From contig CAVTND010000001.1 of NCBI GenBank assembly GCA_963735955.1, forward strand, positions 1 through 64,000: 64,000 nt of DNA. The letters are read 5' to 3'. The translations under genes were made by a program, and so were the position numbers. Positions within the stretch are counted from its first letter, which is position 1; every line of letters begins with the position of its first letter. This stretch comes from CAVTND01 sp963735955. Lineage in GTDB: Bacteria; Pseudomonadota; Gammaproteobacteria; Burkholderiales; Burkholderiaceae_F. The notes under the pieces are model-generated. The model ran no database searches. It worked only from the letters and a program-made list of their open reading frames with translations, and had not been told where the DNA came from. Below are positions 16,598 through 24,737 of this stretch, piece by piece.

Positions 16598-17135
16598 ATT
16601 GCACCCTTTGGCCGGTGAGCACTCGGTTCCGCCCACCCGATTTCTGGAGGCGGTGCTCGAGTCACGCGCGTCCCTGACGCAATGGATGCCTTGGTGCCAT
16701 GTCGGCTATGGCAGCGCGGACGTGGATCGCTGGTTCACCGAAGCCGATGACATGTGGCGCAGCAAGCGTGCCTACCCGATGCTGATCCTCGCGGCGGACG
16801 GGCGCTTGCTTGGAGGAGTCGGCGCGCACGATGTCCTCCTGTATGGCAAGCGCGAGGCCGAGATCGGCTATTGGGTGCGGCAGTCCGCCCGCGGCATGGG
16901 GGTCGCAGCCACGGCCATTCGCGCGATGGCGGCCTTCGCGTTCAACGAACTCGGACTGGTGCGGACCTCGATGCGAATCCGCCTCGACAACCGTTCCAGC
17001 CGGCGCGCGGCCGAGCGCGCCGACGCGAGCTTCGAAGGCGTCGCTCGACATGGCCTGCTGCATGCGGAGGGGCGTTTCGATGCCGCGGTCTACTCCCTGC
17101 TGCCGTCGGACCTTGCGCGGCCCTGGACTCTCTGA
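16587..17135 (+). CDS. GNAT-family N-acetyltransferase (RimJ/RimL-like)
   Basis: A 182-residue acetyltransferase. It starts MQIELHPLAGEHSVPPTRFL and overlaps the end of the preceding gene by 11 bp, so it is probably translated from the same message. The core shows the RimJ-like pattern REAEIGYWVRQSARGMGVAA (motif A with acetyl-CoA binding) followed by AFNELGLVRTSMRIRLDNRSS and a C-terminal HGLLHAEGRF. Such enzymes acetylate ribosomal protein N-termini or small amines; the substrate here is unknown. Confidence 0.85.
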   Translation: MQIELHPLAGEHSVPPTRFLEAVLESRASLTQWMPWCHVGYGSADVDRWFTEADDMWRSKRAYPMLILAADGRLLGGVGAHDVLLYGKREAEIGYWVRQSARGMGVAATAIRAMAAFAFNELGLVRTSMRIRLDNRSSRRAAERADASFEGVARHGLLHAEGRFDAAVYSLLPSDLARPWTL

Positions 17136-17374
17136 CACCAAGCGACGCCGCAGCGCGTGGATTGGTCATTGCAGTTCACCCGTCTGGATTTTTGGGAGGT
17201 GCTGGTGTAGCGTCAAAACGCAGTCGATCCCGTCGCTGTGGATTTGGAAATGTGCTCTATCGACCGCGCGACCCTGTCGCGAACCCCGATCAAACTTTGG
17301 CCAGGCCTGCACCGTTCATCAGCACCTTCGTCTGCGCGTCGCGGGCGCTTCCCGCGCCAATCCCGGAGTGCAAT

Positions 17375-17584
17375 ATGCCGACCGGCACAGTGAAGTGGTT
17401 CAATGAGACCAAGGGCTTCGGATTCATCAAACCTGACGATGGCGGTGCGGACCTGTTTGCCCACTACAGCGGCATCAAGTCCAAGGGCTTCCGCACCCTC
17501 AAGGAAAATCAACGGGTTGAGTACCAGGTCCAGCAAGGACAGAAAGGCCCGCAGGCGGTCGAGATCGATGTACTGCCGGCTTAG
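17375..17584 (+). CDS. Cold-shock domain protein (CspA family)
   Basis: A 69-residue single cold-shock domain. RNP1 is KGFGFI and RNP2 is LFAHYS, a variant of the usual VFVHFS; the start MPTGTVKWFNETKGFGFIKP is canonical. It binds single-stranded RNA or DNA and probably acts as an RNA chaperone. A GGAG lies 9 bp before the ATG. The gap of about 240 bp upstream is long for this region and may include a regulatory leader, as in other csp genes. A hairpin with six T residues follows. Confidence 0.95.
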   Translation: MPTGTVKWFNETKGFGFIKPDDGGADLFAHYSGIKSKGFRTLKENQRVEYQVQQGQKGPQAVEIDVLPA

Positions 17585-17605
17585 CCAGGACTTACTTAGC
17601 TTCAG

Positions 17606-17629
17606 AGGCTTGCGAGGCGTGCCTTTTTT
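17606..17629 (+). terminator. Terminator after the cold-shock gene
   Basis: AGGC/GCCT outer stem with an inner GC/GC pair and a short loop, followed directly by six T residues, 22 bp after the csp stop. The stem is short, so the strength is uncertain. Confidence 0.5.
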
Positions 17630-17839
17630 CCTTGACGTATCCAGTCAGGCCGAGGCGGCCCGGCAGCGTCAGCTTGCGCGGAGGAGCGGGGCGCCGGGCG
17701 GTCCTGCGGGCTAGAATCGCGCTCCTTTTTGGTTGGCCGAAGCACTGGAGTGCCCATTGGCCATCAGTGGCGAGCAGTCGAGTCATAACAAGACATCAGT
17801 CGGCGACCAGGCGGTCGGCGAGCGAGAGGAGCGCAACAG

Positions 17840-19702
17840 ATGAGCGCAGTGCTGGCGGATTCCGCAATCCAGGCCCCGTCCTACGTCAAGAACCGCAAGT
17901 TGATCGCCTGGGTGACCGACATTGCGCGGCTGACGCGGCCAGCCCGCATTGTCTGGTGCGATGGCTCGCGCGAGGAGTCGGACCGGCTGTGCGAGGAAAT
18001 GGTGCGCGCGGGCACCCTGAGGCGACTGAATCCGGCCAAGCGCCGCAACTCTTATCTCGCCTTGTCCGATCCGGGCGATGTCGCGCGGGTCGAGGATCGC
18101 ACCTTTATCTGCAGCGAACGTGAGATCGATGCCGGTCCGACCAACAACTGGGTCGCACCAGCGGCCATGCGATCCACCCTGAACGGCCTGTTTGCGGGTT
18201 GCATGCGAGGACGCACGATGTACGTCGTGCCGTTTTCGATGGGCCCGCTGGGCTCGCATATCAGTCAGATTGGGGTCGAGATCTCGGACAGCCCCTACGT
18301 TGTGGTCAATATGCAGATCATGACGCGCATGGGACGCGCGGTGATCGACCTGTTGGGCAAGGACGGCGAGTTCGTACCCTGCGTGCATTCAGTCGGCCGG
18401 CCCCTCGGCGCGGGCCAGAAAGACGTGGCCTGGCCCTGCAACCCGGACAAGTACATCGTGCACTTTCCCGAGACGCGCGAAGTCTGGTCTTTCGGCTCGG
18501 GCTACGGCGGGAATGCCTTGTTGGGAAAGAAGTGCCTGGCACTGCGGATTGCCTCGACCATGGGACGCGCTGCGGCGGAATCGGATGGACTGGGCTGGCT
18601 GGCCGAGCACATGTTGATCCTGTCTGTAACGTCGCCGGCCGGCCGGAAGTATCACGTCGCAGCCGCGTTTCCGTCAGCGTGCGGCAAGACCAATTTTGCG
18701 ATGTTGATTCCGCCGCCCGCATTTGCCGGCTGGAAGGTCGCCACGATCGGCGAGGACATAGCCTGGATCAAGCCGGGCGCGGACGGACGCCTGTATGCAA
18801 TCAATCCGGAAGCCGGCTTCTTCGGCGTGGCGCCCGGCACCTCGGAGAAAACCAACTACAACGCGATGGCCTCGTTGCGCGAGAACGTCATATTCACGAA
18901 CGTGGCGCTGACCGATGACGGCGATGTCTGGTGGGAAGGCATGGGCCCGGCACCGGCGCACCTGATCGACTGGCAGGGCAAGGACTGGACCCCCGAAGAT
19001 GGCAAGGCGGGCCGCAAGGCGGCGCATCCGAACGCACGTTTCACGGTCGCCGCTGCGCAGTGCCCCGCGATCGATGCCGACTGGGAAAACCCGAACGGGG
19101 TCGCGATCGATGCCTTCCTGTTTGGTGGGCGCCGTTCAAGCACAGTGCCACTGGTCACCGAGGCCCGCAACTGGGTCGAAGGCGTCTACATGGCTGCGAC
19201 GATGGGTTCGGAAACGACCGCCGCCGCTGCCGGTGCACAGGGCGTTCTGCGTCGTGATCCGTTCGCGATGCTGCCGTTCTGCGGCTACAACGTTGGCGAC
19301 TATTTTGCTCACTGGATCGCACTTGGCCGCAAGCTCGAAGCGCAAGGAGCACGGCTGCCGAGCATTTTCACGGTCAACTGGTTTCGCACGGATGAGCAAG
19401 GCAAGTTCGTATGGCCGGGCTTCGGCGAAAACATGCGCGTACTCAACTGGGTGATCGAACGGATTGAAGGCCGCACCGGCGGCGTCGAACACCTGTTCGG
19501 GGTGAGCCCGCGCTATGAAGACCTGGCGTGGCACGGCCTCGATTTCTCGCCCGAGGCTTTCGCGCGCATCACTTCGATCGAAGCCGAGGCCTGGCGCCGT
19601 GAGGTCGAGTCGCATGGCGAACTGTTCGCCAGGCTCGGCACTCATCTGCCGGCTGAACTGGCCGCAACGCGCGTTGGACTTACGCGGGGGCTCGGCGCCT
19701 AG
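17840..19702 (+). CDS. pckG: Phosphoenolpyruvate carboxykinase (GTP)
   Basis: Converts oxaloacetate plus GTP to phosphoenolpyruvate, CO2 and GDP at the entry to gluconeogenesis. The 620-residue length is right for the GTP-dependent class. The kinase P-loop FPSACGKTNFAM contains the class-specific reactive cysteine (Cys281) and Lys283; other family blocks are PCNPDKYIVHFPE, EDIAWIKPG, FLFGGRRSSTVPLV and NWFRTDEQGKFVWPGFGEN. An in-phase -10-like TAGAAT lies at 17712. It stands alone between a csp terminator and an alcohol dehydrogenase gene. Confidence 0.97.
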   Translation: MSAVLADSAIQAPSYVKNRKLIAWVTDIARLTRPARIVWCDGSREESDRLCEEMVRAGTLRRLNPAKRRNSYLALSDPGDVARVEDRTFICSEREIDAGPTNNWVAPAAMRSTLNGLFAGCMRGRTMYVVPFSMGPLGSHISQIGVEISDSPYVVVNMQIMTRMGRAVIDLLGKDGEFVPCVHSVGRPLGAGQKDVAWPCNPDKYIVHFPETREVWSFGSGYGGNALLGKKCLALRIASTMGRAAAESDGLGWLAEHMLILSVTSPAGRKYHVAAAFPSACGKTNFAMLIPPPAFAGWKVATIGEDIAWIKPGADGRLYAINPEAGFFGVAPGTSEKTNYNAMASLRENVIFTNVALTDDGDVWWEGMGPAPAHLIDWQGKDWTPEDGKAGRKAAHPNARFTVAAAQCPAIDADWENPNGVAIDAFLFGGRRSSTVPLVTEARNWVEGVYMAATMGSETTAAAAGAQGVLRRDPFAMLPFCGYNVGDYFAHWIALGRKLEAQGARLPSIFTVNWFRTDEQGKFVWPGFGENMRVLNWVIERIEGRTGGVEHLFGVSPRYEDLAWHGLDFSPEAFARITSIEAEAWRREVESHGELFARLGTHLPAELAATRVGLTRGLGA

Positions 19703-19722
19703 CCGGCCCGATATCGTGCTTC

Positions 19723-19739
19723 GGGTCGCTCAGCGACCC
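19723..19739. terminator. Hairpin after pckG
   Basis: A perfect 7-bp stem GGGTCGC / GCGACCC with loop TCA, 20 bp past the pckG stop. There is no T-run, so it may be a weak terminator or an mRNA 3'-end structure. Confidence 0.4.
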
Positions 19740-19825
19740 TGATAGAAACAGGCCGCGCGGCTTGCGCGCCTGTCGTCGCTCGAAGATACTGGGCAGCAGC
19801 AAGGAGTAGACCCGCGAACCTGGGA

Positions 19826-20968
19826 TTGCACGTGGGGCTGATCAATTACGTTACTCAGATTCAGTTCGATTTTGGTGCGATCCGGCACATACCCGCCGAG
19901 TGCGAACGCGTCGGAATCACGCGGCCGCTGATCTGCACGGACAAAGGCGTTATTGCCGCCGGCCTGCTGGCTCGGCTGCAGGAAGCGCTCGCTGATCGGC
20001 CCGCCGCGGTATTTGACGAGACGCCGTCCAATCCGACCGAGGCGGCAGTATTGATGGCCGTGGCGCTCTATCGCAGCAACGACGCCGACGGCTTGATTGC
20101 GCTTGGAGGGGGCAGTTGTATTGATCTCGCCAAGGGCGTGTCGATTGTCGCGACTTATCCGGGCCCGCTCGCCGAATACGCAACGGTCTTCGGCGGCAGC
20201 GCGAAGATCGGCGCCGGCGTCGCGCCAGTGATCGCAATTCCGACTACGTCCGGCACCGGCAGCGAAGTGGCGCGCGGCGTCATCATTATTCTTGATGACG
20301 GCCACAAGCGCGATTTCCATTCCCCGCATCTGGTGGCCAAAAGCGCGATCTGCGATCCGGAGCTCACCTATGGCCTGCCGCCGCTGCTGACTGCCGCCAC
20401 CGGTATGGATGCAGTGGCGCACTGTATCGAGACGTATCTGTCGAAATCGGTCAATCCGCCCGCGGACGCAATCGCCTATGACGGGCTGGCGCGCGCGCTG
20501 AGGCATATCGAGACCGCGGTGAGGGAACCGCGCAATCCGGTAGGCCGCTGGAACATGATGAGCGCTTCGATGCAGGGCGCGCTTGCGTTTCAAAAAGGGC
20601 TTGGCGCCGTTCATTCACTTTCACACGCGCTTGGCAGTCTGAAACTGCCCGACGGCCACAGCCCGCATCACGGGACGCTGAATGCGGTCCTGCTGCCGGA
20701 GGTGGTGAAATTCAACGAGGTCGCAGTGCCGGAACGGGTTGGGGCCGTAGCTGATGCTTTTGGCGTGCGCGATGGCGAAGCGCTCGGTGAGGCCATCCGG
20801 TCCCTCAATCGGCGTCTCGGGTTGCCGGCTGGGCTTCAGGAGATGGGGATCGGCGCGGATTGCTACGCAATCGTGGCCCGGAGTGCGCTGGAGGATCATT
20901 GCCACGCGACCAACCCGCGCATTGCCACACAGGCGGATTACGTTGCTATGCTCGCCGCCTCCACATGA
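19826..20968 (+). CDS. Iron-containing alcohol dehydrogenase
   Basis: A 380-residue group III (Fe-ADH) oxidoreductase. The NAD-binding GGGSCIDLAKG, the following IPTTSGTGSEVARG, and the metal-ligand histidine blocks MDAVAHCIETYLS, HSLSHALGSLK and HHGTLNAVLLPEVVKFN are all present. I take the TTG at 19826 as start; GTG two codons later is an alternative, and the AAGGAG at 19801 is rather far from either. Its stop overlaps the livG start (ATGA), so it is probably co-transcribed with the amino acid transporter. Substrate unknown; the linkage hints at an alcohol or aldehyde from amino acid breakdown. Confidence 0.9.
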   Translation: MHVGLINYVTQIQFDFGAIRHIPAECERVGITRPLICTDKGVIAAGLLARLQEALADRPAAVFDETPSNPTEAAVLMAVALYRSNDADGLIALGGGSCIDLAKGVSIVATYPGPLAEYATVFGGSAKIGAGVAPVIAIPTTSGTGSEVARGVIIILDDGHKRDFHSPHLVAKSAICDPELTYGLPPLLTAATGMDAVAHCIETYLSKSVNPPADAIAYDGLARALRHIETAVREPRNPVGRWNMMSASMQGALAFQKGLGAVHSLSHALGSLKLPDGHSPHHGTLNAVLLPEVVKFNEVAVPERVGAVADAFGVRDGEALGEAIRSLNRRLGLPAGLQEMGIGADCYAIVARSALEDHCHATNPRIATQADYVAMLAAST

Positions 20969-21747
20969 GCGCCCCTGACATCATTCTCGAAACGCGCGGC
21001 CTGACCAAGGAGTTCAAGGGCTTCGTCGCGGTCAGCGAGGTCAATCTGCGCGTACAGCGTGGAACGATTCACGCACTCATCGGACCCAACGGCGCCGGCA
21101 AGACCACCTGCTTCAATCTGCTGACCAAGTTCCTGACGCCGACCCGTGGAACCATCCTGTTTAACGGCATCGATATCACGCGCGATGCGCCGGAGCAGAT
21201 CGCGCGCCGTGGCATCGTGCGCTCGTTCCAGATCTCCTCGGTCTTTCCTCACCTGACCGTGCTTGAGAACGTACGCATCGCCCTGCAACGCGCGACCGGG
21301 CTGTCGTTCCAGTTCTGGCGCAGCGAACGCGTGCTGGACACTATGAACGCGCGTGCAATCGAACTGCTGGATCAGGTTGACCTGCGGTCGTTCGCCGGAA
21401 CCGAAACCGTGTCGCTGCCGTATGGACGCAAGCGCGCACTGGAGATTGCTACCACGCTGGCGATGGAGCCCGAGCTGATGCTGCTCGACGAGCCCACCCA
21501 GGGCATGGGTCACGAGGACGTGGCTCGCGTCACCGAACTGATCAAGCGTGTTGCGGCCGGTCGTACGGTGCTGATGGTCGAGCACAACATGGGCGTCGTT
21601 TCGAGCATCGCCGACACCATTACGGTGCTGGCCCGAGGGGCTGTGCTGGCCGAGGGCCCGTATCAGCACGTGTCGAACGACCCGGGGGTCAAGGAAGCCT
21701 ATATGGGCACTTCCGAGGCCGAGCTCGAGGGGATTGGGCACACATGA
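20965..21747 (+). CDS. livG: Branched-chain amino acid ABC transporter ATP-binding protein LivG
   Basis: A 260-residue ATPase of the HAAT family. Walker A is GPNGAGKTT, the signature-region is LPYGRKRALEIATTL, and Walker B is LMLLDEPTQGM; the C-terminal tail with AYMGTSEAELEG matches LivG-type proteins. The ATG overlaps the dehydrogenase stop. With LivF it energises the LivHM permease. Its own stop overlaps the start of a 25-residue mini-ORF within an inserted repeat, described separately. Confidence 0.94.
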   Translation: MSAPDIILETRGLTKEFKGFVAVSEVNLRVQRGTIHALIGPNGAGKTTCFNLLTKFLTPTRGTILFNGIDITRDAPEQIARRGIVRSFQISSVFPHLTVLENVRIALQRATGLSFQFWRSERVLDTMNARAIELLDQVDLRSFAGTETVSLPYGRKRALEIATTLAMEPELMLLDEPTQGMGHEDVARVTELIKRVAAGRTVLMVEHNMGVVSSIADTITVLARGAVLAEGPYQHVSNDPGVKEAYMGTSEAELEGIGHT

Positions 21748-21821
21748 GCGCGCCGGGCCGTCCCAAGCGCTCGTGCTCCCGCTTGGCGGGACCGGCCGCA
21801 GGCCGTAGGGTGCATCAATGA
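21744..21821 (+). repeat. Inserted GC-rich element with coupled mini-ORF, copy A
   Basis: Between livG and livF lies a GC-rich element with an ATGA at each end. The first ATGA joins the livG stop to the start of a 25-residue ORF (MSAPGRPKRSCSRLAG...). That ORF ends at a second ATGA, which is the livF start. From GGCCG to the final ATGA it is 66 nt, the same length as the element before the YbdK-type ligase gene at 57986. The two share GGCCG-CC-AAG, TCCC, GGGACCG, CGCAG, AGGG and GCA in order. It looks like a repeat that duplicates the coupling junction. Confidence 0.6.
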
Positions 21822-22543
21822 GCGCGCTCGAGATCAGCGGGCTGCACGCTTGGTACGGCGAGTCGCACATCCTGCACGGCGTGGATATCAATGTGCAGAA
21901 GGGCGAGGTCGTGACCCTGCTCGGTCGCAACGGCGCCGGACGCACGACAACGATGCGGGCAATCCTCGGCCTGACCGGGATCCGCAAAGGCTCGATCAAG
22001 GTCGCCGGCACCGAAACGATCGGTATGGCGACTCACCGCATCGCCCGTTTGGGGGTCGGCTTTTGCCCGGAGGAGCGCGGCATCTTCGCCAGCCTTTCGT
22101 GCGAGGAAAACCTGATGCTGCCGCCTCAGGTGGGAAACAAAGGGAAAGCGGCGGCCAACGGCGCGGGTGGCATGAGCGTCGACGAGATCTACGCCATGTT
22201 CCCGAACCTGAAAGAGCGCGCCAGGAGCCCGGGCACGCGGCTTTCGGGAGGCGAACAGCAGATGCTGGCGGTGGCGCGGATTCTTCGCACGGGAGCTGAT
22301 CTGCTTCTCCTGGACGAGATCTCCGAAGGCCTGGCGCCGGTCATTGTCAAGAAGCTGGCGGAGATGATCCGCATGCTGAAGACCAAGGGCTTTACCGTCC
22401 TGATGGTCGAGCAGAATTTCCGTTTCGCGGCTCCGCTCGCGGATCGGTTTTATGTCATGGAGCATGGACGCATCGTGGAATCCTTTGCTGCGCGTGAATT
22501 GAGAGCCAAAGAAGCGACGCTGCACGAGTTGCTTGGCGTTTGA
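21818..22543 (+). CDS. livF: Branched-chain amino acid ABC transporter ATP-binding protein LivF, Arg in Walker A
   Basis: A 241-residue ATPase. The signature LSGGEQQMLAVARIL, Walker B LLLLDEISEGL and the C-terminal end ATLHELLGV are typical of LivF. The Walker A reads GRNGAGRTT (36-44): Arg42 (CGC) takes the place of the invariant Lys that contacts ATP phosphates. In addition the Walker B is followed by ISEGL, a normal LivF variant. LivG keeps its Lys, so the transporter may have one canonical and one degenerate nucleotide site. The start is coupled to the mini-ORF of the inserted repeat. Confidence 0.93.
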   Translation: MSALEISGLHAWYGESHILHGVDINVQKGEVVTLLGRNGAGRTTTMRAILGLTGIRKGSIKVAGTETIGMATHRIARLGVGFCPEERGIFASLSCEENLMLPPQVGNKGKAAANGAGGMSVDEIYAMFPNLKERARSPGTRLSGGEQQMLAVARILRTGADLLLLDEISEGLAPVIVKKLAEMIRMLKTKGFTVLMVEQNFRFAAPLADRFYVMEHGRIVESFAARELRAKEATLHELLGV

Positions 22544-22568
22544 AGTGCATTTTTCTGGGAGAAGTCGA

Positions 22569-23777
22569 ATGAAGTTGAAAAAGATCGCCGCAGCGCTCGC
22601 CGTCTGCGGCCTGGCAATGGGATTCACGGGCGCGCAGGCGCAGAAACTTTCGGGCGACAAGATCGTGATCGGCATCATCACCGACATGTCGTCGCTGTAT
22701 TCGGATCTGGATGGTCCGGCCGGCGTCGAAGCCATTCGCATGGCGATTGCCGACATGCAGAAGGAGTTCCCTGGCACGAAGATCGAGGTTGTGTTCGCTG
22801 ACCATCAGAACAAGGCCGACATCTCGTCATCCAAGGTGCGTGAGTGGATCGACCAGGGCGGCGCCGACATGATCATCGGCGGTACCAACTCGGCGGCGCA
22901 ACTGGCCGGATCGAAAGTGGCGACCGAGAAGAAGCGCCCCTACATGGTGGTTGGCGCTGCAACCTCGCGCCTGACCAACGAGGACTGCTCACCCTACATT
23001 GTTCACTATGCCTACGACACGATCGCGCTGGCGAATGGCACTGGGTCGGCCGTCGTCAAGAGCGGCGGCAAGAGCTGGTTCTTCCTGACGGCCGATTACG
23101 CGTTCGGGCACTCGCTCGAGAAGGACACGGCCGATGTCGTCAAGGCCAGCGGTGGCACGGTGGTGGGCCAGGTGCGCGCGCCATTGAACGCGTCCGATTT
23201 CTCGTCGTTCCTGCTGCAGGCACAGAACAGCAAGGCGCAGATCCTCGGTCTTGCCAACGCCGGCGGTGACACCATCAATTCGATCAAGGCCGCCAATGAA
23301 TTCGGCGTGACCAAGACAATGAAACTGGCGGGCCTGCTGATGTTCATTAATGACATTCACGCGCTCGGCCTGAAGACGACCCAGGGCATGTACCTGACCG
23401 ATGGCTGGTACTGGGACCAGTCGCCGGAAGCGCGTGCCTGGGGACGTCGCTTCTTCGAGAAGTTCAAGCGCATGCCGTCGATGCTGCAGGCCGGCAATTA
23501 CTCGGCGACCCTGACCTACCTAAAGGCGGTCAAGGCGGTGGGTACTGATGACGCCGATGCCGTCATGGCGCAAATGAAGAAGACGAAGATCAACGACATG
23601 TTTGCCAAGGGTGGCTACATTCGACCGGATGGCCGCATGGTGCACGACATGTATCTGCAGCAGGTCAAGAGCCCTGAGGAGTCGAAGGAGCCGTGGGACT
23701 ACTTCAAGACGGTTCAAGTCATCCCGGGAGATCAGGCTTACAAGCTGCCTGGCCCGTCAAAGTGCCCTCTGAAGTAG
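22569..23777 (+). CDS. livK: Branched-chain amino acid ABC transporter substrate-binding protein
   Basis: A 402-residue periplasmic receptor of the Leu/Ile/Val-binding type. Residues 1-23 (MKLKKIAAALAVCGLAMGF...) form a signal peptide cleaved near AQA-Q. The mature protein opens with KIVIGIITDMSSLYSDLDGP and has the fold's FVADH-like segment VVFADHQNKADI and DYAFGHSLEKD. GGGAGAAG upstream gives a good ribosome-binding site. Its length exceeds classic LivJ/K but fits the longer betaproteobacterial receptors, whose ligands include amides, aromatic acids and urea as well as amino acids; the ligand is undetermined. Confidence 0.9.
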   Translation: MKLKKIAAALAVCGLAMGFTGAQAQKLSGDKIVIGIITDMSSLYSDLDGPAGVEAIRMAIADMQKEFPGTKIEVVFADHQNKADISSSKVREWIDQGGADMIIGGTNSAAQLAGSKVATEKKRPYMVVGAATSRLTNEDCSPYIVHYAYDTIALANGTGSAVVKSGGKSWFFLTADYAFGHSLEKDTADVVKASGGTVVGQVRAPLNASDFSSFLLQAQNSKAQILGLANAGGDTINSIKAANEFGVTKTMKLAGLLMFINDIHALGLKTTQGMYLTDGWYWDQSPEARAWGRRFFEKFKRMPSMLQAGNYSATLTYLKAVKAVGTDDADAVMAQMKKTKINDMFAKGGYIRPDGRMVHDMYLQQVKSPEESKEPWDYFKTVQVIPGDQAYKLPGPSKCPLK

Positions 23778-23848
23778 CGTGAGTCGATATTGCCGAGGCG
23801 CGCGTTTTCTGCTCCGAACATGCGCTTCGGTATTCGTGACTGAATGCC

Positions 23849-24736
23849 ATGACTGAACTGTTCGGGATTCCGCTGCCTGCTCTTCTGAGCCAGCTGCTGC
23901 TCGGCCTGGTGAACGGTTCGTTCTACGCGATCCTGTCCCTTGGGCTCGCCGTCATATTCGGACTCCTCAACGTCATCAACTTCAACCACGGCGCGCTCTA
24001 CATGATGGGCGCGATGTTTGCGTGGATGGGGCTGACCTACTTCGGCATCAACTACTGGGTCATGCTGGTGTTGGCCCCGCTGCTCGTCGGTGTATTCGGC
24101 ATCGTCGTTGAACGCTTGCTGTTGCGGCATCTATACAAGCTTGATCACCTGTACGGCTTGCTGTTGACCTTCGGGCTGACTCTACTGATAGAAGGTTTCT
24201 TCCGTTCGTTCTACGGGGTTTCAGGACTGCAATACACAGTGCCTGACCAGTTGGCGGGGTCAACCAACCTGGGATTCATGGTTTTGCCCAACTATCGTGC
24301 GTGGGTCGTCCTGGCTTCGCTCGTCGTCTGTCTGGGCACTTGGTATGTGATCGAGCGCACCAAGTTGGGAGCGCTGCTGCGCGCCGGCACCGAAAACGCC
24401 AAACTGACCGAAGCCTTTGGCGTCAATGTTCCGTTGATGGTGACTTTGACCTATGGCTTCGGGGTGGCGCTGGCGGGATTTGCCGGTGTGCTCGCAGCGC
24501 CGATCCTGCAGGTGCAACCCTTGATGGGCAGCAATCTGATCATTGTGGTGTTCGCTGTTGTCGTAATCGGCGGGATGGGCTCGATCCTGGGCTCGATCCT
24601 GACGGGTCTCGGGCTGGGTGTGATCGAGGGCTTTACGCGAGTGTTCTACCCCGAGGCTTCGGCGACCGTTGTGTTTCTGATGATGGTGGTGATACTGCTG
24701 ATTCGGCCCGCGGGTCTGTTCGGCAAGGAAAAGTAG
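23849..24736 (+). CDS. livH: Branched-chain amino acid ABC transporter permease LivH
   Basis: A 295-residue inner-membrane permease with about eight hydrophobic helices. It opens with LLLGLVNGSFYAILSLGLAV and INFNHGALYMMGA, and has the later GTENAKLTEAFGVNV and VVIGGMGSILGSILTGLGLG, all LivH blocks. It forms the channel with LivM, whose start codon follows one base after its stop. It lies 71 bp downstream of the receptor gene, so it is in the same transcription unit. Confidence 0.95.
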   Translation: MTELFGIPLPALLSQLLLGLVNGSFYAILSLGLAVIFGLLNVINFNHGALYMMGAMFAWMGLTYFGINYWVMLVLAPLLVGVFGIVVERLLLRHLYKLDHLYGLLLTFGLTLLIEGFFRSFYGVSGLQYTVPDQLAGSTNLGFMVLPNYRAWVVLASLVVCLGTWYVIERTKLGALLRAGTENAKLTEAFGVNVPLMVTLTYGFGVALAGFAGVLAAPILQVQPLMGSNLIIVVFAVVVIGGMGSILGSILTGLGLGVIEGFTRVFYPEASATVVFLMMVVILLIRPAGLFGKEK

Positions 24737-24737
24737 C

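Noticed and set aside
16754..17374. A long N-terminal extension of the cold-shock gene overlapping the acetyltransferase
   Set aside because: It overlaps the acetyltransferase in another frame; the cold-shock domain has its own ribosome-binding site and the usual start.
17632..18123. A 163-codon plus-strand frame overlapping the start of pckG
   Set aside because: It covers the terminator and the first 280 bp of pckG in another frame and has no family resemblance.
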